DNA of 64,000 nt from Chaenocephalus aceratus (Eukaryota; Chordata; Actinopteri; Perciformes; Channichthyidae), in the NCBI GenBank assembly GCA_023974075.1, contig CM043799.1:5876928-5940927 (forward strand), written 5' to 3'. The position numbers and the translations under genes were made by a program. The notes below the pieces were generated by a model, which was not told the DNA's origin, searched no databases, and worked only from the letters and a program-made list of their open reading frames with translations. The number at the start of each line of letters is the position of its first letter. Position 1 is the first letter of the stretch. Below are positions 1-64,000 of this stretch, one piece after another.

Positions 1-125
1 AACAAGGCTACCATCAGTAACACACTACGCCGCCAGGGACTCAAACCCTGCAGTGCCAGACGTGTCCCCCTGCTTAAGCCAGTACATGTCCAGGCCTTTC
101 TGAAGCTGCTAGAGAGCATTTAGAT

Positions 126-536
126 CAGTGGTCGCCACACCCGGACCCGCACCCGCACCCGGACCCGCGGGTAGATCGCGGACCGTTAAAAAGTAACAAA
201 AGAAAGAAAAAAAAAAAAATAATAATGTTTAAAAAATACGTTTTTAGATGTAAACCGATCATCCACCCCCATTAGCAGGTGCCACTTGATTGACGTATAT
301 TTGAGACACCTCAATATATAATAAACCGTGCTTTACGTGAACCTCATCATGACACATGAGAGGACGGCAGGACCGCAATTTCCCATGTTCAGTGAATGCC
401 AACAGAGGCAAGTCACCAGACCAATCAGAGAGTTGCATGGAAATACACGTGTGCTTGTGTCATTCAAACTCGGCTCTGTGTGTGTGTGGCAATAGCGCAT
501 TTACTGTGATAGAGAGAGAGGGAGGGAGAGAGAGAG

Positions 537-595
<59 letters not shown>

Positions 596-1348
596 GGAGG
601 GAGGAGAGAGGGAGAGAGGGAGAGAGAGGGAGAGAGAGGGACCGGTGCTAGCGGGGACCGTGTTGTTAGCATCTGGTTAGCTAGCTGCACTAACGGACAT
701 AAGGAGCTGTTTCCAACAAGCTGGAGGAGAGTCCTCCCTGTCAGATGAGGGGCTCAGGTGAGCTAAGGACTCTCGAGTGTTTTAGAACGGTTTTGTCACA
801 AATTATTCAAAATATTATTTCCGCGGCACATCTTCATGATCATTATAGTTATACAAACAATAAGAGAAAATGAAAAACAGGTATGAAATACTATATGGCA
901 GTAAAACAAGAATACAGTTTAAAAGGAGAGTGATTTGTAAAATATCCATAAAGAAAAAGAAAATCTGTTTACAGTTCTGTTTCTTATGGGTGCTGAGAGA
1001 GGTATCCATATCTCTTAATGTTACTCTCAAAGTGCACCAGATTGATGCTTTTAACTTCAATATTAAAAAAAAAATCACCCCCCTAGAGGAGGTGAGGACC
1101 CCCCTAGAGGAGGTGAGGTCCGACCCCCACTCATAAGAAAAATAGCACTTTACCCCTGCCTATATGCCGTGAGCTGATTATGGAGCCTTCATTGTAACAG
1201 TAATTCAGATGCAATTAGCCTATAAAAGGCCTCAAATTGGAAGCACTGTCTGGGCCGTCCTTTTCACTCAATTCTGCAAAAGGTAGATCTCGCCTTTCAC
1301 CTAGGCCGAGGTCGGTGATCTTGGGCTTAAAAAGGTTGGTAACCACTG
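126..1348. mobile_element. Non-autonomous hAT element inserted in the Tc1 element
   Basis: Terminal inverted repeats CAGTGGTCGCCACACC and (reverse) CAGTGGTTACCAACC are flanked by a perfect 8-bp target duplication ATTTAGAT (118-125 and 1349-1356). No transposase. It holds a GA microsatellite at about 520-645 and an internal block (660-1125) shared with the element at 6968-8130. Confidence 0.88.
520..645. repeat. GA microsatellite, interrupted
   Basis: GAGAGA runs with GGGA interruptions inside the hAT element. The open frames across it are repeat artefacts. Confidence 0.9.
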
Positions 1349-1356
1349 ATTTAGAT

Positions 1357-1965
1357 GATCCAGAAGAGGATTGGGAGAATGTCATATGGTCAGATGAAAC
1401 CAAAATAGAACTTTTTGGTAAAAACTCAACTAGACGTGTTTGGAGGAGAAAGAATGCTGAGTTGCATCCAAAGAACATCATACCTACTGTGAAACATAGG
1501 GGTGGAAACATCATGCTTTGGGGCTGTTTTTCTGCAGAGGGACCAGGACGACTGATCCGTGTAAAGGAAAGAATGAATGGGGCCATGTATCGTGAGATTT
1601 TGAGTGACAACCTCCTTCCATCAGCAAGGGCATTGAGGATGAAACGTGGCTGGGTCTTTCAGCATGACAATGATCCCAAACACACCGCCCGGGCAACGAA
1701 GGAGTGGCTTCGTAAGAAGCATTTCAAGGTCCTGGAGTGGCCTAGCCAGTCTCCAGATCTCAACCCCATAGAAAATCTTTGGAGGGAGTTGAAAGTCTGT
1801 GTTGCCCAGCGACAGCCCCAAAACATCACTGCTCTAGAGGAGATCTGCATGGAGGAATGGGCCAGAATACCAGCAACAGTGTGTGAAAAACTTGTGAAGA
1901 CTTACAGAAAACGTTTGACCTCTGTCATTGCCAACAAAGGGTATATAACAAAGTATTTGAGATGA
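1357..1965 (+). pseudogene. Tc1-like transposase, C-terminal catalytic part
   Basis: A long open stretch encodes the DDE domain: [11 protein letters not shown] (first Asp), [17 protein letters not shown] (second Asp) and [15 protein letters not shown] (Glu), ending GYITKYLR. The helix-turn-helix part (TISNTLRRQGLKPCSARR at positions 10-63) is separated from it by the 1.2-kb hAT, and a one-base slip in AAGCTGCTAGAGAGC puts the two pieces out of frame. It is therefore inactive even though the catalytic triad is present. An apparent start at 1237 lies inside the hAT and is not the native start. Confidence 0.88.
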
Positions 1966-2186
1966 ACTTTTGTTATTGACCAAATACTTATTTTCCACCA
2001 TAATTTGCAAATAAATTCTTTAAAAATCAGACAATGTGATTTTCTGGATTTTTTTTCTCTCATTTTGTCTCTCGTAGTTGCGGTATACCTAGGATGAAAA
2101 TTACAGGCCTCTCATCTTTTTAAGTGGGAGAACTTTCACAATTGGTGGCTGACTAAGTACTTTTTTGCCCCACTGTAAGTGCTTTG

Positions 2187-2480
2187 TTAATAATTCTATT
2201 GCTCGAAGTGGAGTCGAAAGAGATGAGTTTTCAGTCTCCCCCGGAAGGTGTGTAAGCTTTCTGCTGTCCTGATGTCAATGGGGAGCTCATTCCACCATTT
2301 TGGAGCCAGGATAGCAAACCCACGTGTTTCTGCTGATGGGAACTTGGGTCCCCCTCGCAGCGAGGGTGCAGCGAGCCGTTTGGTTGATGCAGAGCGGGTG
2401 CACGTGCTGGGGTGTACGGTTTAACCATGTCCTGGATGTAGGAAGGGCCAGATCCATTCGCAGCATGGTACGCAAATATG
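2187..2480. repeat. Unassigned dispersed fish repeat
   Basis: Begins GAGTTTTCAGTCTCCCC-like and contains GAGCTCATTCCACCATTT. I recognise this style from widespread fish repeats but cannot assign a class. A similar style of sequence occurs at 37295-37435. Confidence 0.45.
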
Positions 2481-3197
2481 AATGGTATACTTTTTTCAAA
2501 CAACCACACATCTCAACTGCCCTAAAACAACACTTCTTGGGAATGTTTTGGCGTCTTCCTCATAGTTACACCTTCTTTACACTTGATAGAACTTTTATCA
2601 GAAAAACTAAAATGATTTTAACTTGATCAATCAACTCAGGGTAGAGAGGGTTCATATAATATAAAATAATAACTAACAATTAAACAAATGTACACTACAC
2701 AAGGCTTATAGTGAAAAACAAAAAATAAACACTAAAACATAGGCCTATATCGCTATCAGCTAAATTGCTACAGCAAACATTGGTTTCGATATTGGCCAAA
2801 TGGTACTCCAAATATCAGTATTGGCCAAAATATGACTCAAAACATCTCTATTGGCTGAGAATGTGACATGTGTGCATCTCTAATAAAGAAACTAATTCTA
2901 AAAGGACTGGAAGCAAAAGCTACTTAGCCAGCACCGGTGATTTTTTTTCAGCGTCTTGTGTTTGTCGGTCGTTTTGCGGTTACATTCTGTACCAGTTCTT
3001 GGCGGGCAGTTGCGGCGTCATTAAGGCAATTAAGAAAATAAGCAATGTAGGCATGTTAACTTACTAAGTAACATTTCCATTCTTACAGTGGCTAAATACA
3101 AATGAAGACGCTTTAACTGCATGATGTTCAGATAATGTTAGTGGCAGTTGCGTTTGATGTCAGAGTTCTCCAGCCCCTTTCTTTTGACTGAGGTTAC
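2481..3197. other. Intron sequence with no recognised feature
   Basis: AT-rich, with no conserved ralgapa1 peptide in any minus-strand frame, so exon 37 is not here. Confidence 0.6.
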
Positions 3198-54193
<50,996 letters not shown>

Positions 54194-54213
54194 TCTGGAG
54201 TGGAGCTGCTGCC

Positions 54214-58497
<4,284 letters not shown>

Positions 58498-60508
58498 GGA
58501 GCACACACACCAAACACACACTTTACAAAGCACACCAAACACACAGGAATGCACCAGATATAAGGTCCAGTAATGTAACATTGTAACAGTCGATTGGCTT
58601 TACTGCTGTTGGCGGGGGAGCAGCAGCATTTCTTTTAGCCACCTGGGCGCCACATTTAGACTATTTTCACCGTTTGTCAACTCTTTCCGGAACTGAAGAC
58701 GTGTCGCTTGCTGATCAAAGCCACAGGGACAAAAAAGCTTTTTTTACTGCGGGGTTTCCTCAGATACTATTCCCAAGAATAACACAAACAAGCAAATGGT
58801 TGGAGACAACATTAGACAAACAACTATTTAGTTTTTCTTGCTCATATCGCTGTTTCGATGGAGTCTGGTGGCTTTGAAGACGGCATAAAGGGATATAACG
58901 ACTACAGTTGGAAAAGGCAGTGGAAATATTGCAAATATAGCATCCAGTCGGGGTAAGTTCCTCATACAACCTTCAGAGGGAAGTATCCCTGGTAATGTAT
59001 CACATGGACAGAGTTCATTCCTCAAACATGACGCAGCTCATAGCTGGACCTTACCCACAATCCTCTGCACTCCTCAGCGAACAGCGACACCAGTCGGTAA
59101 GCTGCCTCTCGTGCCAACAGGCAAACACAATAAAGACTCAGGATGTGAATCCCTTTTCCAGGACAACAGGAAGAGGAGCATCGTTTCCACTCATATTTCA
59201 TTTACCGGTTCTTCACTATCGGAGGAAAGAGACGGAAACACTGAAACTGCTCACCGCACGGTGAGGCTTCAGAAATGACTGCGTGACCCAGGTTTCAGGT
59301 TTCTTTTCAAGGTGTGATCACAACGAGAATGAATGTGATCAAAGTCTTTTTTACAAATGTGTTTGACAACTAACATCTCTGACATGAGCGCCATTCAACA
59401 CACGCACCACGAGTCGCACGGCTTACACCAGCTGTCCACGAGCCTTTCAGAACATAGCAGTAGAACTCTGAATTGAGTTAGGATCAGAAGTCTAACTTCA
59501 TCAGATCACAATGTGGCCATCATCGTCTTCTGTACTTTTATAACGTTTCTTTTCACATGATCCAGATGTTGTGGCAAGTTATTGTAAACCGTGTGGGATT
59601 TGTAACGCTAAACCTCGAGGGTGATTGTGGAAACACCGGTGGTTAATTGTGCCATTAAAACCTTTTTTTACGTGGATCAGTTTAAATGACATGTATGAGA
59701 CTTATTACGTTGTTGTTTTTCTAATTTGTGTACCGTTTTGCACCCAGCACTCCAGAGTGCCTACTCTTCACGTTGAATTGATTGCATGTTGCATATGGCT
59801 TTGTGACGCCTTGGTTGCGGTGATTGTGGTCGAGACAAATGACTAATTAGTGAGATCAATAGTTAAAATGAAAATAAGGCTGATACATATACAAAATAAT
59901 GTGCATACGTTAGCCAAGACAGACTTAGTGAGTACATTAAGAAGAAAAAGAAAGATTTATATTACTTTTGTTACCTAGGAAGTCACAATACCACAAACTG
60001 AATAACCAATGAAGGTAGACGTATAGGCGTTCTGATGCAGCGAGGTAAAGCAGTGTGATATCCACAGCACACACTCAGACTGATATGGCAGCCTGTAAGG
60101 ACTGCTCATTGCAAACCAGTGATGAAAAAGCGACGAGTCATGCTAACAAAATCATTTTGGAACTTGAGTGACAAATGAAATAAAATAGAAATTATTTGAA
60201 GGTTGGTATTCACAGACATCTACCTCCTCTCTTCAAACGTCACGTGTGCATTATCGCTCATAAACGTTCAAACGCTTCCATCACTAGGACCATACTGAGT
60301 CTTTACATACAGCCCACGGTTTAGAACGGAGTCTGAACAAACTGCCATGTATTCGTATTCTTTTCTTAAACAACTTTTTGAACATTAGGTTGTTGGGGAT
60401 GTTCAAATCAAAAAACGATTTTCTTCTTGACTGTTAATGTTAAATATTGTGTCAGGTATATTTGTGTTGATTGTGTGGGTTTTACAATAAAAGTTGTTTT
60501 ATAAATAC
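58498..60508 (+). other. brms1l: Probable brms1l 3' UTR
   Basis: About 2 kb without transposon signatures or coding features follows the stop and ends with the poly(A) signal AATAAA at 60486-60491, followed by a GT-rich stretch. Inferred from the signal only. Confidence 0.55.
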
Positions 60509-60599
60509 ATTGTGTCTTTTAGCTGTAATTGAAAAAAGGCTTACTTGTAACTTTACTTTATGTAACTTACTGAATAAATGTTTTCAAAATGTATTCTTT

Positions 60600-60980
60600 T
60601 ATTGGATTTATAACTAATATTTATATAAATATCTTTATTTTATTTGAATTGGACATTTTACTTTTATATAAATATTATTTGTTGTATAAATATTTTAATT
60701 TTATAAGAAATTAAAATCATAACTTCTAATGTTCATATAAATACTGTACAATTATTCCATTTAATTGGACATTTTTACTATGACTTTTAATGTTTATATA
60801 AATATTTTGATTCTACTTTATTTGATATTTAACTGAACATTTTACTATTACTTTTATTTAAATATTGTATATGTTCATTTAATACTTGTATTTTATTTTT
60901 ACTTCATATTTTTATTGGATATTTATCTTTGGATTATTTTAATGTTATTATTCTATTTTATAGGACATTTTACTTGAACT
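60600..60980. repeat. AT-rich degenerate tandem repeat
   Basis: Four to five diverged units of about 70-80 bp with GGACATTTTACT and TATATAAATATT segments. Confidence 0.6.
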
Positions 60981-62320
60981 TGTGTTTTCAAAAGAAACAT
61001 TCCAAAATGGAGCAACTGTCCCAAAAGAGTAATACTATCCTAAGTGACTTGTTCCGGCGGTGAATCCCCTGACCTCTCTACGCTGAGCGAGAACACAATG
61101 TCTCCTCTGAAAACCCTCCATTGTCTACCAAGTCCTAAAATGAAGAAAGAAATACAGTTGTTGGTGATAAATTCTTTAAGTGTGTTTTCTGTACCGTGTT
61201 AATCACTGAAGAACAGGCAGAATCACTTGCTCTGTGAAAACGGGTTGTTGTTGTAATACTGATTGTAGCCACAAGAGGCTGCAGCGAACCACTACTCGAT
61301 GCTCCTCAAAGCACTCATTAAGAAACGGAACTGAGAAAGATTATTCTGACAAACCTTATTTGTTGTACCTGTTCTTAAGTAGTCAGCATAGTTGAGAAGT
61401 TTGAATCTGGATTTAAAAATGGACCAATGGCTGTGATCTATGAGATGAAGGCTCGGATGATGTTCCTCCATGCACAACACGTTTCACTTGATACAATATT
61501 GAAAGATGAGAGCATTGATCATTTGACAGTCTTTATTTGTATCTATTATTAATCACTTTTTACAAAATTCACATGGGTGTTATTTGTCTGTCTCTTCCAG
61601 TCCTTCCCCCTGGTGGTCAGCAGGAGTCACAGCGCTCTGACGGAACACACAAGTCACTTTCATTGGAAATCAAAGCTGTGGATGAAGATCCTCACAGGAG
61701 GGACATTCAGATATGCACTTTATCATATTTTAAGAAAATGTCTCTTTTTGGAAGTATACGCCTCTCAGATTTAGGACAAAACTTGACATGATCGGATTTA
61801 TTTGAATCGAGTTTAAGATCAGTATCATTATAGGTTTGGTACAACAAAACCATTTTTTCTTTCGTATAGTAATGTATAGCTTTGGGCCATTTTGATTTTC
61901 TCGGAATGAAATGTTACTTGATGTCTTTTTTGTAAAAACACTCATTCTCTGACACATCCCACACACACAGCCTTTCTACATGCACGCTTTTAACCCTTAT
62001 AAAAGCAAACGTTGCTGGTTCTCATGGCAACATTAACACACACACACACTGATTCAGCTGCCACTGTGACTCCACAACGACAGGAACTAGTTCACAGGGA
62101 ATAAAGCTGGAGAAAAGAGAGGAGAAGAAGAAGAGTGTGCAGCAGATAGACAGAAACAAAAAGGGCTCATAAAGCCCCCCCCCCCGCGCTGACAACCTTT
62201 ACTTAAATCATCCTCCTGGTTAGTGTGTTCAGAACGATGGGAAATCCACCGCCCGCTGAGTTAACCTTTAACCAGGAACACCCCACAGCTCCAAGAGGAA
62301 AACCTGCTCAGATGGCGTCT
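60981..62320. other. Intergenic/3' flank between convergent genes
   Basis: No transposon ends recognised. The left part is intergenic; the right part is probably the 3' UTR of the minus-strand proline-rich gene. Confidence 0.45.
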
Positions 62321-62484
62321 TCAGGCGAGGGGGGGGTGCTGCTGTGGGGACTGGCTGTGTGGGGGGGACTGCTGAGGAGGGGGAAGACCCAGTGAGGGAT
62401 GTGGGGGGCCGTCTGGTGGAAGGGGCCGAGCGTAGTGAAGAGGAGGGAGTCCAGGACCGGGAGGGAAACGAGGAGGGAACATCC
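62321..62484 (-). CDS. Last coding exon of the same proline-rich protein
   Basis: Joins the previous exon in frame (A|GG) and encodes MFPPRFPPGPGLPPLHYARP, LPPDGPPHPSLGLPPPQQSP and PHSQSPQQHPPLA, ending at TGA 62323-62321. All 53 codons are open and the phase matches exactly. The acceptor's pyrimidine tract is a roughly 115-bp (CT)n microsatellite. The gene is convergent with brms1l; its 3' UTR would extend left of 62321, and an AATAAA on the minus strand lies near 61535. Confidence 0.7.
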
Positions 62485-62485
62485 C

Positions 62486-62870
<385 letters not shown>

Positions 62871-62917
62871 GGGTTAAAAGGCTATAACATATTGTGATGA
62901 TAGAGGTGACGGCTTAC

Positions 62918-63086
62918 TAGGCATCATGGGAGGTCCCCTGGGGGGGTAGAAATCAGGATGGGGTGGTCCGTAGGGGGCCCGACGAGGAAAGGGACCGTCC
63001 ATGGGGCCCATCGGGCGTCCACCAGGGGGGGGGGCGCCCATCCTTGGATCAGCGTCAGGGGGGGTCCTTCGATCACCGGGACCAGA
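62918..63086 (-). CDS. Penultimate coding exon of a proline-rich protein (TANGO1/cTAGE5-like)
   Basis: Between the acceptor GAGCAG and the donor CTA|GTAAGC this 169-nt exon encodes SGPGDRRTPPDADPRMGAPP, PGGRPMGPMDGPFPRRAPYG and PPHPDFYPPRGPPMMP. Proline/glycine/methionine-rich composition with RGPP motifs resembles the proline-rich region by which TANGO1 (MIA3) and cTAGE5 (MIA2) bind Sec23 at ER exit sites. Family assignment is by composition and remembered motif style only. Upstream exons lie beyond 64000. Confidence 0.65.
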
Positions 63087-63359
63087 CTGCTCACACAGAG
63101 AGTGGTGTTACACAAGCTGACACACACACACACACACACACACCTAATGCAGCAAATTCAAGGACCTTCCAGGCCCTCAAATTCAAGCATCCAACACGGC
63201 ATAGACTAAGACACTGATCAATGGTAGTTATCAGGGGTCGTTACGTGGCTTGTTTGAATACTCGATTCGGAAATTCTGAAGTTGCAGAGGACACTCTGAA
63301 CCTAAGAGAATGTGCAGTCATATCATTACTGTTACGTGCTCCCCTCCTTGTTGTGTTTT

Positions 63360-63898
63360 CTGGCTCCGCCTCTGCGCAGATGCAGCTGGTCTGCCCCTGG
63401 CTCCGCCTCTGCGCAGATGCAGCTGGTCTGCCCCTGGCTCCGCCTCTGCGCAGATGCAGCTGGTCTGCCCCTGGCTCAGCCTCTGCGCAGGTGCAGCTGG
63501 TCTGCCCCTGGCTCAGCCTCTGCGCAGGTGCAGCTGGTCTGCCCCTGGCTCAGCCTCTGCGCAGGTGCAGCTGGTCTGCCCCTGGCTCAGCCTCTGCGCA
63601 GGTGCAGCTGGTCTGCCCCTGGCTCCGCCTCTGCGCAGGTGCAGCTGGTCTGCCCCTGGCTCCGCCTCTGCGCAGGTGCAGCTGGTCTGCCCCTGGCTCC
63701 GCCTCTGCGCAGGTGCAGCTGGTCTGCCCCTGGCTCCGCCTCTGCGCAGGTGCAGCTGGTCTGCCCCTGGCTCCGCCTCTGCGCAGGTGCAGCTGGTCTG
63801 CCCCTGGCTCCGCCTCTGCGCAGATGCAGCTGGTCTGCCCCTGGCTCCGCCTCCGCGCAGGTGGTCTGCCCCTGGCTCCGCCTCTGCGCAGGTGTTCC
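63360..63898. repeat. 37-bp tandem repeat, about 14.5 copies
   Basis: Unit begins TGGCTCCGCCTCTGCGCAG and ends TGCAGCTGGTCTGCCCC. Variants alternate C/A in GCTC(C/A)GCC and A/G in GCA(G)(A/G)TGCA; one unit is shortened near 63850. Because 37 is not a multiple of 3 and the unit has no stop in any frame, long frames appear on both strands. Confidence 0.96.
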
Positions 63899-64000
63899 TA
63901 GATTCCACTCAGCTGGGTTATAAGGAGAGGACTGGAGGAGAAGGACCCTTTGCCGGAAGACTGTCTGTGGACAATCTCTCTGCTGTTTCTGATCTGTAGA

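Larger units (their letters stand above)
1..2176 (+). mobile_element. Tc1-like transposon, left end outside window, split by a hAT insertion
   Basis: 1-125 and 1349-2176 together form a Tc1-like element; 126-1348 is a later insertion. The right end runs through GGTGGCTGACTAAGTAC to TTTTTTGCCCCACTGTA at 2176. Confidence 0.88.

Noticed and set aside
1237..1341. The methionine at 1237 as native start of the Tc1-like transposase
   Set aside because: It lies inside the inserted hAT; the native N-terminus is split off at 1-125 and outside the window.
63221..63999. Open frames of about 200-230 residues rich in CPWLRLCAGAAG-type repeats
   Set aside because: They are three frames of the same 37-bp tandem unit; no stop in the unit makes them open automatically.

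Overview
This is a nuclear genomic window from a ray-finned (teleost) fish. It has a vertebrate exon-intron gene structure with short introns, abundant CA/GA microsatellites, Tc1-like and hAT transposons, TTAA-flanked MITEs, a tRNA-derived SINE, and LINE fragments of fish type. No bacterial-style operons, CRISPR arrays, rRNA or tRNA genes were found.

Three protein-coding genes are supported. (1) ralgapa1, the catalytic alpha-1 subunit of the Ral GTPase-activating complex, is on the minus strand. Its start codon is at 52349, and 36 coding exons could be placed down to 3198. The C-terminal RapGAP domain lies beyond the left edge. (2) brms1l, a SIN3-HDAC corepressor subunit, is on the plus strand with eight coding exons (54214-58497). 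It is head-to-head with ralgapa1 across a shared promoter interval, the same divergent arrangement as RALGAPA1/BRMS1L in human. (3) The last two coding exons of a proline-rich protein lie on the minus strand (63086-62321), convergent with brms1l. The protein resembles the proline-rich tail of TANGO1/cTAGE5 proteins, but this assignment is tentative.

Layout: 1-3200, a Tc1-like element split by a hAT insertion, plus an unassigned repeat. 3.2-52.3 kb, ralgapa1, whose introns hold nearly all the transposons, a 29-copy 20-bp minisatellite (13.9 kb), a 20-bp x7 array (34.4 kb), a giant inverted repeat (28.9-33.2 kb) and nested hATs (34.8-38.3 kb). 52.35-54.2 kb, the divergent promoter. 54.2-60.5 kb, brms1l and its 3' UTR. 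60.5-64 kb, AT-rich sequence, the 3' end of the proline-rich gene, and a 37-bp tandem array.

Three observations stand out. Seven of eleven ralgapa1 exons between 24.98 and 43.17 kb carry single-base frame errors relative to the family, while all flanking exons and all brms1l exons are clean; this is either a poorly corrected assembly patch or local decay. brms1l intron 6 has AT-AC ends with a U12-type donor and branch site. The brms1l C-terminus is shorter than, and different from, the family. I saw no plainly new biological system; the unusual content is in gene structure and repeat architecture.
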